From: Pyralis farinalis
Taxonomy: Eukaryota; Arthropoda; Insecta; Lepidoptera; Pyralidae
Length of the DNA: 64,000 nucleotides
Direction: 5' to 3'
Assembly: GCA_947507595.1 (NCBI GenBank)
Contig: OX382261.1
Location: 41,183,738 to 41,247,737 of the forward strand
In this document: positions 1 through 12,689 of the stretch, one piece after another
How positions within the stretch are numbered: position 1 is the stretch's first letter
How the letters are laid out: every line of letters starts with the position of its first letter
Translations under genes and position numbers: made by a program
The notes under the pieces: model-generated
Databases searched by the model: none
Told to the model about the DNA's origin: nothing
Seen by the model: the letters and a program-made list of their open reading frames with translations, nothing else

Positions 1-332
1 TCTATCGTTATCAGATTTTTCACAGAATCAAAGTATTCCAGTTCGACATGCTGAACACGGTTAGATAAATAGGAAGTAAACCAATCATAAGCTACGCCTC
101 ATAACCCTATTCCGTACAGTTTGTTTAAAAGAATTTTATAAGAGACCCTATCGTATGCCTCGCTCATGTCTAACATGACCCCCACTGCATATTTCTTTAA
201 GTTAATGATATTTAATATTTCCTGCATATACTTATAAACTGCCAGAGATGTCGACCTATTTTTGCGAAAACCATTTTGGCTATCGTGTAAGATGTTGAAT
301 TTTTCACAATATGACGTTAGGCGTAGTGCCAT
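1..332 (-). mobile_element. LINE reverse transcriptase fragment (Jockey/CR1-like)
   Basis: Translated on the minus strand this stretch gives the middle of a non-LTR retrotransposon reverse transcriptase: a GFRKNRSTS motif, then a degenerate catalytic block (LDMSEAYDRV, where the usual text is LDxSKAFDxV), then YGIGL. One in-frame stop near 99 is followed, still in frame, by the conserved WFTSYLSNRVQ motif. The fragment runs off the left edge of the window. The internal stop and missing ends mark it as a dead copy. The clade is inferred from motif style only. Confidence 0.75.
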
Positions 333-416
333 TGCAGTCTTGAATATTTTAGCAAGCTACTAACCATAGGCTATATTTTATTTTTAAACAATTAGAGGTC
401 TTACAATTTGACATAA

Positions 417-475
417 CCATTGCATTGCATGTAAATTTGACTTTCGAAAAATAACGCCTGAATCTATTAGAGGTC
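417..475 (-). repeat. Short dispersed repeat 'TTCAGGCGTTATTTT' copy 1
   Basis: On the minus strand this reads ctaatagattcaggcg, then ttattt, cgaaagtcaaat and ttacatgcaat. The same text occurs at 14048-14112, 40818-40880 and, shortened, at 60706-60745. No coding potential is visible. The 14-kb copy sits between 12-bp direct repeats, so the motif belongs to a small mobile element of unknown class. Confidence 0.6.
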
Positions 476-569
476 ACACCGATCGCACTTTCCGGATCGC
501 TCTCGGCGCGCATTCGCCGGCTTACTCCGCAACTCAAGCGTGCGTAAACAAGTTTTACTTTAATAATAA

Positions 570-3500
570 CTAGCTGAAGCCCGCGGCTTCGCACGCATGA
601 GATTTGGTCTTTTAGTAGACTTTATTTCTCTATAGACCTCAAATTCTTTCTGTTTAAAAAAAACAAAGTTCAGGGTCGTAGGTGGAACCATAGAGCGATT
701 CAATTTTTATACAGCGCCATCTATTGACCTTTACGGGAGGCAACGTATATTTATTTTATTTTTATTACATATAAAATGCGTACTTATTTTATGTCACAAA
801 AATACGTATTATGTGAAAATAATAATAAAAATAAAATCGCAAAGTTACCGATATTTCCCCCTAATTTTAACAGTTTTTCATTTTTTACGCAGGAACCCTA
901 AATAATTACGGAATAAAAAAATAGCCTATATTCTGCCCTGAACAGTCCTCTTCCTACCAGTGAAAGCCCCGTCAAAATCGGTTCAGCCATTTCAAGTCAA
1001 GTCAAGTCAAGTCAATTCAAAATCTTTTTATTCCGTAAAAATGGCTACATTTGTTTGAAATCGTCACAATTTTTTTCCCTACCGTGCAGTTTATGACTAG
1101 GTGAGCACTGATAAAAATACTGCCAAAAAACTCAGGCATCCCTCTTTTGGTGTCCAAACAAATTTACATATTTTATTAATTACATTATAATTGGATCGAC
1201 TCACTCCCAGGCATTTTTATCATTAATATAGTCAGATACTTTATAATATGCCCTGCTACACAATTTGGCTTTAATAGTAGTTTTAAATTTGTTTATTGAC
1301 AATTCTCTTATATTGCTGGGAAGTTTGTTATAGAACCGTATACATTGCCCCATAAAAGAATTACTTATTTTGTGGAGACGGCTTGCATGTAACACAAGAT
1401 TATGCTTATATCTAGTATTTATGCTATGAGTATCACTCTTTTTACAAAATGAGTCTATGTTTTTATGGACATACAAAAGATTTTCATAGATATATTGCGA
1501 TGCGACTGTTAAAATATTTATTTCTTTGAATTTTTCTCTAAGGCTCTCCCGGGGACCAAGTTTGTAGATAGCTCTTATGGCTCTCTTTTGCAATAAAAAG
1601 ATGGTGTTAATGTCCGCGGAGTTACCCCAAAGAAGAATTCCATATGACATAATACTATGAAAGTAGCTGAAATAAACTATTCTAGCCGTATCAATATCAG
1701 TGAGCCGTCTAATAGTTTTAGTGCATAGGCTGCAGAACTTAGTTTTCCTGATAATTTTTCAATTTGTGGGCCCCATTGTAGTCTGGAGTCAATTGTTATA
1801 CCCAAGAACACAGTTGTCTCCACAGGGGCTAAATTAGCATAATTACCTATATAATCATAATTATATATATAATATAATAATCATAATTACCTAACTGTCT
1901 ATTAATTTTGAATGTCAAAGAGGTATCATCCGCAAACAATACAATCTCATGTTTATCCCTTACATAATAAGGTAAGTCATTTATATAAACTAAAAATAAG
2001 AATGGACCTAGAATTGACCCCTGTGGGACTCCCATAACTACAGGGGACCCCGAAGATCTTTTACCATTAACATCGACCTTCTGTATCCTATTGCCCAGAT
2101 AAGAAGACAGAAGTTCGAGAGCCTTGTTCCTGATACCGTAGTGGTGTAATTTTCTGACAAGAGTGTCATGGTGCACGCAGTCAAACGCTTTAGACAGATC
2201 ACAGAAAATTCCCAAGGCATCTTGCGAACCCTCCCATGCCGCGAATATACTTTTAAGCAAATGAATCCCTGCGTCTATAGTTGAACAACCTCTCGTAAAT
2301 CCGAACTGTTTCCTATGAAGCAAATTATGTGCATTGAAATGTCTGAGCAACTGGCTAAGCATTAGTTTTTCAAAAATTTTACTGAGAATGGGCAGTATGG
2401 AAACAGGTCGAAAATTCGAAGGGTCCGAACTATCACCAGATTTAAATAATGGAATGATTTTACTATGTTTCATCAAGTCAGGAAATACACCAGATGCCAC
2501 ACAACAATTGAAAATTGTAGCTAAATGTGGAGCGATTGAAATAATAATAGAAGAAATGGTTTTGACAGATAGACCCCACAGATCTTTAGTGTTTTTCATA
2601 TTTATTGATTTAAAAGCGTTCAAAACATCTTTTGGGCTTACAGCTGAAAATTCAAATATTGTGTCGCATTCTACCACGCTCTGTTTGAGAACCAGTTCAG
2701 CAGATATAGAAGAAGACATAAGATTTCTCGTAGTAATAAGAGGAATGTTAGAAAAATATTTTTCAAACTCAGTCGCAATTTCTACATCATTTTTGATATC
2801 TATATCATTTATCTTTAACCGAAAGTCTCGACCACGTACTTTCGCTCTACCCGTCTCATTATTTATCATATCCCAAACAGATTTAATAATATTTGTTGAA
2901 CCATTAATTTTATTTTTAAATATATAGACTTAGCATTGGAACAGGCTCGTTTAAATATTTTGGCATAATTTTTTACAAGTTCTTGAAAAGTCGGATTGTG
3001 ATTACAGGTCCTTTCTTCATAAAGTTCATACAATTTATTCCGACTTTTGTAAATACCAGGAGTTGCCCAATCACTGAATGTCATACGGTCACTTACAGAC
3101 AGTCGTTTTGGAGTAAAGATTGTATTAAATTCACTAGTGATTAAGCTAAATTACGAGCTGTACAAGTGGTCCGGAGTACCGTGACAGGGCAACAATACAA
3201 TTTTTTCTGCTATATTAGACTTAAATCTTTCTAAGCGGCTTTTAGTAAATGGTATATAATTTATTTGCTTTCTTTGTATTTTTGAAGAATTTGGAAATGA
3301 AACCAACTGACCTGAATGGTCTGACTGAACTTTATTAATTATACATTGATACAAAGGTTTTACAGTGCTAAATATGTTATCAATACATGTAGCACTTGTA
3401 GCAGTTACTCTTGTTGGCTCTGTAAAAATATGATGCAAATTGTATGATTTAAATAAATTTAAAAAGTTGTAGGTAACAGTATTTCGAAGATTAGCCCGGA

Positions 3501-3639
3501 CAAACAGACAGACAAAAAAGTTAAAAATGCATGTTTAGGCTTTGGTAACGTGAAAATAACAATATGAGCTTAAGATAAAGGCTTTATTTTGAAATTACAG
3601 ACAGACACTTCAATTTTATTTATATGTATAGAGTATAGA
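570..3639 (-). mobile_element. Helitron-like non-autonomous element, copy A (split by a LINE)
   Basis: Read on the minus strand the element starts TCTATAC (plus-strand end near 3639) and ends CTAG (plus 570-573), just after a GC-rich hairpin (gcgtgcgaagccgcgg). The flanking bases are A and T, as expected for Helitrons, which insert between A and T. Copy B (5861-6429) matches along its length, and a shorter relative lies at 32400-32708. A family-W LINE has inserted at 994-3480, so the element's own sequence is 570-993 plus 3481-3639. No Rep/helicase is encoded. The 5' end is doubled (tatagagtatag), so its exact base is uncertain. Confidence 0.65.
994..3480 (-). mobile_element. Non-LTR LINE, family W, 5'-truncated
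   Basis: Minus-strand reading gives, in order: the end of an AP-type endonuclease (TCIDNIF and SDHSGQ motifs, 3438-3151); a linker (3084-2866); a reverse transcriptase (2869-1847) with LSKAFDCVHH, GVPQGSILGP and FADDTS; an AT-rich break near 1830-1890; and the C-terminal region (MSYGILLWG, 1650-1201). The 3' tail near 994-1015 is a CTTGA repeat on the element strand. The pentamer atttc flanks the insertion (989-993 and 3481-3485), a plausible target-site duplication. Several stops and frame changes show it is inactive. A near-identical copy lies at 54740-57226. Confidence 0.85.
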
Positions 3640-5815
3640 TTATCAAAATTGGAAGATGAAAGTGTGAGGAGTACGTATGTACGTCTAGTCAGTGAAAGAC
3701 TTGCGAACGCGAGTCTTTCCGACTCAGATGTAGACGAATGTTGGAAAGTTCTGAAAGAAAGTATGGTGGACAGTGCGAAAGAAGCATGTGGATGGGCAAA
3801 GAGACGTAGAACACTGAAAGGAGATGCCTGGAGGGATGCGGAGGTTCAATGCTCCGTGGATAAAAAGAGGAGAGCGTGGCTGGATTACGTATCATCTTTG
3901 CACCAGAGTGATAGTATGAAAGAGAAGAAGAAAGAAATATACCGTCGATGCAAGAATGAAACCAAAGCTTTAGTGAAAGAGAGGCGTGAAAGACTACTTA
4001 TGAATGAGGAAGAGAGGCTGACGAAGAACTTCGAGGCTAATACCAAACTCTTCTGGAGAGAGGTAAAGAAGTCTCGGAGTGGTTCGTCGGCATCCCGAAT
4101 GGACAAGATAAAAGGTAAAGCTGGTGGCATTCTTGCTAACACTCAGGAGGTGTTAGAACGGTGGAGCGAATATTTTAGAGAAATGTATGATTATGTCCAG
4201 GGCGCTGGCACTGTGAATGAGTCTGTGACTGATTCGGCAGTGCCAACGTACCATGAAGACATTAGCATGGATGAGATAGAATGGTCGATACGAAGTTTGA
4301 AAAATGGAAAGTCAGCGGGAATCGATATGGTAACAGCTGAGATGATCAAACTGGGTGGCACCTACGTTAGGGACGCTTTCTGGTTTTTGAGCAAATTATG
4401 CTGGAGAACCGGAAGAGTCCCAAGCGATTGGAGATGCGCAGTCATCGTGCCCTTGTATAAAGGCAAGGGCTCACGTATGGACTGCGCCAACTATAGGGCC
4501 ATCAGTTTGATCAGCCTAGCAGCTAAAGTGTATGGAAAAATCATTGAAAGGAGAATGAGGATGAAATCTGATGGAATGCTATGGGAAGCACAGGGGGGAT
4601 TTCGAAGCGGCAGAGGATGTACGGATCAAGTTTTTTCGCTCCGCAATATCGTGGAAAAGCATTTTTTCTGCGGTTTTGTGGACCTTGAAAAAGCATTTGA
4701 TAGGGTCGTGCGAAAGAATCTCTGGAACATCTTGCCCAGATATGGGATTGATGGTGACCTTCTACGTGCTGTGCAATCCACCTATGAGGATTGCACAGCA
4801 TGTGTGAGAGTGGACGGCAGCTTATCACCCTGGTTTGATACCAATATTGGTGTCAGACAGGGATGCGTGCTGTCGTCTCGGCTATTCATCCTGGAGCTGG
4901 ACAGTTGTCTTCAGAGAATGAGAAATATGAATGTGGGAATGCGAATGGGTGGCTCAGTGGTTAACTGCCTGCTTTATGCAGATGACGCAGTATTAATAGC
5001 AGAATCATCATCCGAACTGCAAACACTAGTCACAACAATGAAAGACGATTGTATGAAGAAAGGCTTACAATTGAATGCGAAGAAAACCAAAATAATGGTA
5101 TTTGAAAGAGAGACAACCAGAACGAACACTAGGATTACGGTTGATGATGTAGTGTTGGAGCAAGTGGATGAGTTTGTATATCTTGGAAGCGCTTTTAGAA
5201 GCGATGGAAGGTACACCGCAGATGTGAAGAGACGAGTGAGTGCAAGGAATAGCGTGAATGGAGCGTTGGGAAAACTGTTTGGCAGCCGAAATCTAAGCCA
5301 GAAGGCACAGCTCGCTGTACAAGGCGCGGTGTTAATCCCAACGCTAACTTATGGAAGTGAGAGCTGCGTATGGCAGAGAGAGCATGAAAGTAGAATAAAT
5401 GCGGTCGAGATGCGAGCACTGCGAAAAATTTGTGGCATAACGCTTGCTGACCGCGTTCGAAATGATGACGTACGAAATAGAGTTGGACTGAAAGAGAGTG
5501 TCGGTGTTAAGATAAGAAAGGGCATGCTCCGTTGGTTCGGACATGTAGAAAGAATGCAAGATGAAAGAATGACGAAACAGATATACAATGCGATAGTGGA
5601 AGGATGTAGGAGCCGAGGAAGACCAAGACTAACCTACCATGACCAAATTGGTCGTGTTTTATCGGAAGGTGATGTCAGGAGCCTTAGGAACCGGCGAGCG
5701 TGCATGAAAAGAGCTATGAATGTGAAAGAAGCGAGTGAAGTGTGTAAGGACCGCGTCTTATGGCGCTCGGTTCTCTCTGCCTACCCCGCAAGGGACCTGG
5801 CGTGAAGATATACAT
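3640..5815 (+). mobile_element. Non-LTR LINE family R (RTE-like), reverse transcriptase ORF
   Basis: One long open frame (ending 5805, about 720 LINE residues) encodes a reverse transcriptase: SLKNGKSAGID, CANYRAISLIS, GGFRSGRGCTDQ, VDLEKAFDRV, GVRQGCVLSSRLF and the catalytic LLYADDAVL. It is followed by a YLGSAFRSDG region and the typical C-terminus WFGHVERM...GRPR. The endonuclease is missing, so the copy is 5'-truncated, but the RT has no stop. The open frame begins upstream at 3589, where its first ~17 codons come from the adjoining Helitron, so that ATG is accidental. The 3' end has a short ATACAT-type tail. Decayed relatives lie at 12957, 20440, 51360, 52280 and 62985. RTE-like is an inference; another clade is possible. 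Confidence 0.85.
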
Positions 5816-5860
5816 ATACATACATAGATTATCAGCCTGCGCTGCGAAAACTATTGATGA

Positions 5861-6429
5861 CTAGCAGAAGCCCGCCGCTTCGCACGCATGAGATTTGGAC
5901 TTTTAGTAGCCTTTATTCAGTATTTCTCTGTAGACATGAAATTGTTTCTGTTTAAAAAAAAAACAAAGTTCAGGGTCGTAGATGCAACCATAGAGCGATT
6001 CAATTTTCGTACAGCGCCATCCATTGACCTTTACAGGAGGCAACGTATATGTATTTTATTTATATTACATAAAAAATGCGTAGTTATTTTACGTTACATA
6101 AAATACGTATTCTATGAAAATAATAAAAATAAAATTGCAAAGTCCCCGAAGGGGAAGATATTTCCCCCTAATTTTAGCAGTTTTTCATTTTTTACGCAGG
6201 AACCGTAAATATTTACGGAATGAAAAGTTCCCTATATTCTGCTCTGAACAGTCCTCTACCTACCAGTGAAAGTCCAGTTAAAATCGGTTCAGCCATTTTA
6301 AAGATTAGATTAGAAAGTTAAAAATGCGTATTTAGGCTTTGGTAACGTGAAAATAATTATATGAGCTTAAAATAAAGGCTTTATTTTGAAATCACAGACA
6401 GAAAGTTCAATTTTATTTATATGTATAGA
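5861..6429 (-). mobile_element. Helitron-like non-autonomous element, copy B
   Basis: An unbroken copy of the element that is split at 570-3639. On the minus strand it begins TCTATAC and ends CTAG after a GC-rich stem (gcgtgcgaagcggcggg). The flanking bases are A and T. It has no open frame of note. Comparing it with copy A shows exactly where the LINE entered copy A. Confidence 0.7.
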
Positions 6430-7350
6430 TACATAAAATATATACCACATGTTATAGTAGGTACTTACATTACATGAAACAATTTTGCGTGCTAGCTGAT
6501 ATGTCGGCAGAGCAAGAGAGAGGGCGCGTGGGTTCGGGTTATTTCGCAGGCCAGAACCAGTATGTTAATAATCTAGTCTGTGTCAAAGACTGTAGGTAAG
6601 AGGAAGAAGAAGAAAGGGCGCCACCTGATCTAAAACAGTAGATGGCGCTGCCGTCACGTAAACATTGTCATCCGTGAGTTTTATTCCTAAAAATATACGC
6701 AAGTCATTTATAAGTCTAAATTAGTGAAATAAAGAAAGATATTTGTATAATACGATAGTGAGAGTGTTATCTAATGAAAATTAAAACGTTAAAATATCAA
6801 ATAAAAAAAAATCTAAAAAGTACTTTCTTCATGAAGATTTTTGTATAAAAACATGTATAATAGTATTGTGCGTTTAGTGTGGTGTCATTAATCGAAAAAA
6901 CACGAATTATTATGTAATTTTAACAAAAATACAATCAACTAAATCAGTAGTGCAAACAAAATTAAGCAAACTGTCTAGTGATAACAATGTGGACAAAATC
7001 ATGAAATAATGGATTCACAAAAAGAAAAAAGAATACTGATAATATAATCGTGCTAATAATATACATAAAATATACTTTAAAAGTGAATTTATTCGACTGA
7101 CCCACCAGTTTTGTGACAATTGTGAGGAACAAAAAATTCTTAACTGGTGAATCATTGTAACGAACTTTTTTACAATCCATGCACAATACGACTTGCAATT
7201 TCAACAGTCACCTTAACACAAACGTTGGCTCAGTTGAGAAATGCGATCATGTAAACTCATTCAATCAATCGAACCGGTTCGAACCCACTTACGAGATAAT
7301 CTTTTTTTCCGGAATATTTGGATTTTTAGAAGAATAATCGTAGTCTATGA
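6430..7350 (+). other. AT-rich gap; probable 5' leader of the following LINE
   Basis: A segment at about 6491-6575 matches the reverse complement of 58385-58465 (tgatatgtcgg, agaaccagta), so it is a dispersed repeat. The stretch from about 6600 (gaagaagaaagggcgccacc) to 7350 has no credible gene and leads without interruption into the LINE ORF1, so it is read here as that element's 5' untranslated region. The true 5' end was not found. Confidence 0.35.
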
Positions 7351-9023
7351 ATGAGTAATGTTAAAATGCATTCATCCAAGCAAAACACAAAAAGTACTAA
7401 CAATAACAGCGGTCGTAAGACATCAACTCACGTACAATGTAATGTATGCAAACAAAAAGTAGATATAAAAAATACCTTGATATGCGCATCGTGCAAAAAT
7501 AGATACGAGTTTGATTGCGCTGGTTATTCCGAAAAACTATACACTCTAATGAATTCTGAATCAAAAAAGAAATGGAAATGTAAACACTGCTTAAAAAACA
7601 AAAAAATGTCAACCAATAATGAGGAAGGACAAGACAACGTAACAATGAGGAAGGGCCAACGCTCATATAGAGATGCAAAAACAGCCCAACAAATTCCCAG
7701 TATCAGCATTGAACAACCCCTTATATCACAATCTTCGCCTATAAATATACCAGATAATTCTCAAATATTGCTAGACTCCCATATACTCACCGAGAATGAA
7801 GCATCAGATGACTCATTTTTCTCACCATTATTATCAAGGAGTGTAGATGGTACGACATCTGAAACACTAACCATTGAAGAACTTAAAGAGAAAGTATTAT
7901 TTTTAATGAGTGAACTGGAAAGCACGCAAAACGAGTTAGAAAATACAATATTAGAAAATAATAAGAATCAAAGGCAAATTCATAAAATGGCGTCGGAAAT
8001 TAGCATACTAAAAGCATTATGCCAAAAACCCTTAGTTGAAGGTAATATCAGCAGCAGTGTGAAAAAGAAGATCAGACATTCCATGTCATTCAACAGCATG
8101 AATTCCGTACCAGCATCACCGAATAACATAAAACATAACAGTAATAGTAAATTGATCCATATGCAACAGATAATTACAGACTTACAACAAAAAATGAAAA
8201 ACGCTGACATAGAAATCAACCAGCTAATAAACAAGTAGAAACACTATCAATGCAACTACAGTCGACAAACTCCGTGATACTGCGTTCACCAAAAAATACA
8301 AAACTGAATCTGAAGATAGATGAATCTGACAGAAAAGTATTTGTCTGTGGGACCCAACAATGTATAGGTTTGGCCGCTGCAATCTCACTCTCAAGGACTA
8401 ACACTAAATATGAAAAATATAAAATTACTGGAATAACGAAACCCAACGCACCTAGCGTTGAAATAACGAAGAGCTGCACAAATATGATTTTGAAGGAAAA
8501 TGACAGGCTGATACTGTGTCTAGGTGAAAATGACAACAATCTCGGCATAGTTCTAAGACAATTAAAAATTATTTTTGATTTATTTGACAAATATACTATT
8601 ATTGTATTAAAGGTCCGAAAAAATTATAACTTAAATGTATATAAACTTAATAACAGTATACAAACTTTATGTAAGCAATATAAAAATTGCAATTTAATGA
8701 ATATAAAATTTGATAATCTAATTGACATCTGTAAAAAAATTAATTATATAATTGACTATAGTGACTACAGAGATAAATATCTAAATATTGCTGAACTCAA
8801 GAAATTAATAGCTCGTAATAGATCAAGCACAAAATTGGTGACAATAAAAAATGAGCCTAAAAAAGGCACCATACCATATTATTTTACCAAGAACAGATGC
8901 AATATTGCTGAATGTGCTGAGGAGAATATTCCTAAATCTACAAGAATCTCAATGTCCACTAAAAATGGTACTATCCCATACTACTTCCCCGTAATTAATA
9001 GACAAAATTTTTTTCGAGACTAA
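7351..9023 (+). mobile_element. LINE ORF1 (PHD-like zinc finger, coiled coil), frameshifted
   Basis: The first open frame (7351-8238) starts with a zinc-finger block of PHD type (CNVCKQ, then CASC, a Cys/His region, and CKHC by about residue 80). A polar linker and a coiled coil around residues 175-230 follow. A one-base slip near 8220 moves the frame, and the protein continues to 9023; restoring that single base would give roughly 555 residues. The second half (VFVCGT...ILCLGEND) resembles the esterase-like ORF1 half of CR1/Jockey elements only loosely. PHD-plus-coiled-coil ORF1 proteins are known from arthropod CR1-type LINEs. The role would be RNA binding and particle assembly. Confidence 0.7.
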
Positions 9024-11892
9024 GAAACCGCAGCAATACTTTCGGATTCTTCATCAAAATATTGCTAGTGTCTTATCAAAGAAAGAAATTCTGGAACTGA
9101 CATTATTAGACTTGCACGAAAAGGATATGGAACCAGATGTCATGTGTCTAACAGAGACATTCCTACCACAGGGTTACGATAATTACTTAAAATTTAATAA
9201 TTTTATAATGGCAGATAGTTTTTGTAGAGAAACAAAACGGGGCGGTTCTTGTATTCTTATAAAAAAAGGTATAACTTATTAAAAAATTACATTAGCAAAA
9301 ACTCATGCCACAAAAAATATTTTTGAAGTATGCGGTATAGAAATTCCCCAAATCAACTTAATTATTATTTGCCTATATAGAACGCCAAACTCAGACGCTA
9401 CTATCTTTTTGACAAAATTAGACGAATTATTATACAATACAGCACAAAAGTATAAGTCTAAAAAACGTATCGTCATAGCAGGTGACATTAACATAAATAC
9501 GTTAAAAAAACATAGTACAGTGACATATTTGCAGGATCTATGTAGTAATCACAATTTACAAATTCATATTAACGTTCCCACACGTAAACTATCGTGCATA
9601 GACCATATTTTCAGTAACATTCCAAAGGCAATGGGCACTGTACTACCACTTCATCTCTCTGACCACGATACAGCACAACTGTTGAGCTTTCCCTTAAAAA
9701 ACAAAATAATACAAAACTCCGATTCTTATTTCATTTATAGAAGAGACTATAACAAGGACAATATCCGAAAATTTAAAGAATGTCTGCAAAATTTTACTTG
9801 GTCAGATGTACACAAGGAAACTGACTTAAACAAAGCATTTAAAAGTTTTCATGACATCATATGTTTATTCTACAATCTTTGTTTTCCTAAAATTAAAATC
9901 AAAATAAATAATTTAAATAAAAAGAGTAATTGGATAAGCCAGGGATTAAAAATAAGCTGTAAAACAAAGAGGACACTACGATATAATTACTATAAAAATA
10001 AAAACGTACTTAATAAAAATAAATATCTGACATATTCTAAACTATTAAAAAAATGTATCTTTAAATCGAAACTAAACGAAAATATCAAATTTATGAATAA
10101 ACATGACAATAAATGCAAAGCAGCATGGTCAATTATCAGAAAGGAAATATCCAACATTGACGTTAAATACAATATAGAGGAAATAACGATTGACAATAAA
10201 ACTGTAACTCGCCCCATAGAAATAGCTAACGCCTTCAATAATCACTATATCGAACATGTAGACAAAGCATCAAATCCACCCAAAATATTACATGACAAGC
10301 CGAATAGGTGTCGGAGAGCTAACTCTTTTTTTCTCAAACCAGTAATAAGAGAGGAAGTGAAAACGGTAATAAAATCTTTAAACAACACTAACTCAGAAGG
10401 TTATGATGAAATTAACACCAAAATAATTAAAGAATGCACTGAAGAATTGATAGACATTTTGACACATCTCATTAACATGTCATTTACTTCAGGACAGTTC
10501 CCAGATGCATTAAAAATATCAATTGTGAAACCCCTATTTAAAAAGGGCAGTGTAAGGGATGTAAACAATTATCGTCCAATCACGCTCATACCAATCTTAT
10601 CGAAAATTTTCTAAAAATGTATGTACAATAGATTGGTCGACTATTCCAATAAATACAATATTATAAAAAATGAGCAATATGGTTTTCAAATGCAAAAATC
10701 CACTACTCTAGCAACATACTCGCTTATAAAAATAATAATGACTAATCTTAATAATAACTTTTGGACCACCGGATTATTTTTTGACTTATCTAAAGCATTT
10801 GACTTCGTTTCGCATGACTTATTATTGGAAAAGCTTGAAAAAATAGGAATCAGAGGCCCTGCTCTGCAATGGCTGGCATCATATTTAACGAACAGAAAGC
10901 AATGTGCCGTTATTAATAAAATTGACAAAAGTGGAGATATGACTACCTACTCATCGGAATTTAAAAACAACAAATACGGGGTCCCGCAAGGGAGCATCTT
11001 GGGACCTTTCCTTTTTTTAATTTATATTAATGATATCACTGACATTATAAATCATGAATGTATTTTATACGCAGATGACATCTCAATCATTGTGACTACC
11101 AAGAAATCAATGAATTCCAAAATACGACATCAAGACGATATTACTAATACAATCGACAAAATTCTAGAATGGCTTAAAATAAATAATTTACAAATTAATT
11201 TAAATAAATCATACTATGTCCAATTTAATAAGTCCCCTAACGTAAAATATGATTTGAAAATGAATATACCGAAACTTGAAGAAGCAATACAGATCAAATT
11301 TTTAGGAGTGATCATAGATCAAAACATGAACTGGAAAACGCAAGTCGATAGTATATGCATGAGGATAAATAAATTTGTATATGCTCTAAAAGAAGTAAAA
11401 AATGTAACAAATAATCAAACAGCGGTCATGACATATCGAGCATATATTGAGTCTATATTGCGTTATGGGATTGTTGTGTGGGGTAATAGTACAGATATCC
11501 AAAGAGTATTCATTGCCCAAAAGAAATGTATTCGGGCAATATGTGGACTGAAACCAGGGGAATCTTGCAGACCATTTTTCAAGACTCTTGGTTTATTGCC
11601 TCTCCCAGCTCTTTATATATATGAAATCTGTATGTTTGTATCTAAGCACAAAACATTATTTAAAAAAGCAGGTGACATATATCCTCGTAATACGAGAAAT
11701 CGGAATAGACTGGTATATGATAATAACCCTAAAATAAAAAAATATATAAACAGTTGTTTGTGTATGTGTGTAAAAATATTTAATAAAATACCCGAGAATA
11801 TAAAATTGTTAAATCTTGATCGCTCTAAAAAAGCATTATATAAATGGCTGCTTGATGAAAACATATATAGTTTAAAAAGTTTCCTCGATTAA
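8995..11892 (+). mobile_element. LINE ORF2 (endonuclease + reverse transcriptase), two internal stops
   Basis: One continuous frame carries an AP-like endonuclease (FRILHQNIASVLSKKE, LTETFLP, YRTPNS, IAGDININTL, SCIDHIFS, LSDHDTAQ) and a reverse transcriptase (NSEGYDEI, NNYRPITLIPILSKIF, QYGFQ, FDLSKAFDFV, GVPQGSILGPFLF and the catalytic LYADDIS). The C-terminal region SILRYGIVVWG...AQKKCIRAI is also typical. Stops at 9280 and 10612 are the only breaks, so this is a young and nearly complete copy. ORF2 begins right after, or overlaps, the end of ORF1. No ATG precedes the endonuclease in this frame, which suggests reinitiation or frameshifting in the living family. Confidence 0.9.
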
Positions 11893-12012
11893 TATTTGCA
11901 TGCTATTTTCTTTGTACTAGCAAAACATGTATGGTCCAATTGATTTTTTTCTCTGTAACATCATTTTATACCATGTTTTTAAGCAAATAAAAATTTATGA
12001 TTTATGATTATG
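11893..12012 (+). mobile_element. 3' untranslated region and tail of the LINE
   Basis: After the ORF2 stop there is a short AT-rich trailer with aataaaa, then a run of TTTATGA-like repeats, which is typical of LINE 3' tails. The element ends at about 12012. Confidence 0.5.
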
Positions 12013-12680
12013 AAATCTATCAGTAATGTATAACAGAAATAATATACAAACTGATATAAAGAGAATGCAATCATATATTTAATCTTTACAGTTGCTTCTA
12101 GACGCAATCAATAGCAAACTAAGTTAACTTACAGACGTCCATATCCTACGAGTTCGCGGCACATTCTAATATAATTAAAGAGTAAACAATTTTTCTTTCA
12201 TATGGACAGCATATTTTATATAAACATATCTAGTTTAGATTATTATGCCTTAAGCTAGAATACATGTGCACTTAAATATACCTACCTACTACATTAGGCC
12301 TGTGCATGAAGTCGTGTTTCCTATAAAACAGGTGCACATTCGTACAGATCTAGTTAGCATGATTGGGTCAAAACGTTTATCTTAAAAGAAAGTAAAAGGA
12401 GGTTAACACTTTATAGAAAATCCGAAACATTAGAACGGTCACCTGATAGTAAACGAGGTGTCGGGTGTTGTGACAACAAGCAATCAGCGGTGCACACATG
12501 TATACTCGTATGTACGGACCACCATCGACTGCGAGGCTACGGGATGCTTTGCATCACGCCGCTATTATAACCTCCAATTTAGACGGTGCTTGTTAAACAA
12601 AGACAATAACTATTAGATTCTCGACATCAAATTACCGGGAATGAAATATCCTCCGCTTCACGAAATGCAAACTATTCAGA
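12013..12680. other. AT-rich stretch without a recognised feature
   Basis: No open frame, LINE motif or splice-consistent exon was seen here. It probably belongs to the intron of the minus-strand gene that owns the exon at 12690-12891. Confidence 0.3.
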
Positions 12681-12689
12681 CTTACTTAC

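Noticed and set aside
2334..2927. Plus-strand 197-codon frame
   Set aside because: Antisense shadow of the family-W LINE reverse transcriptase.
3589..5805. A 738-codon open frame that could be taken for a host gene
   Set aside because: It carries all reverse transcriptase motifs including LLYADDAVL; its first codons come from a neighbouring Helitron, and several decayed copies exist in the window.
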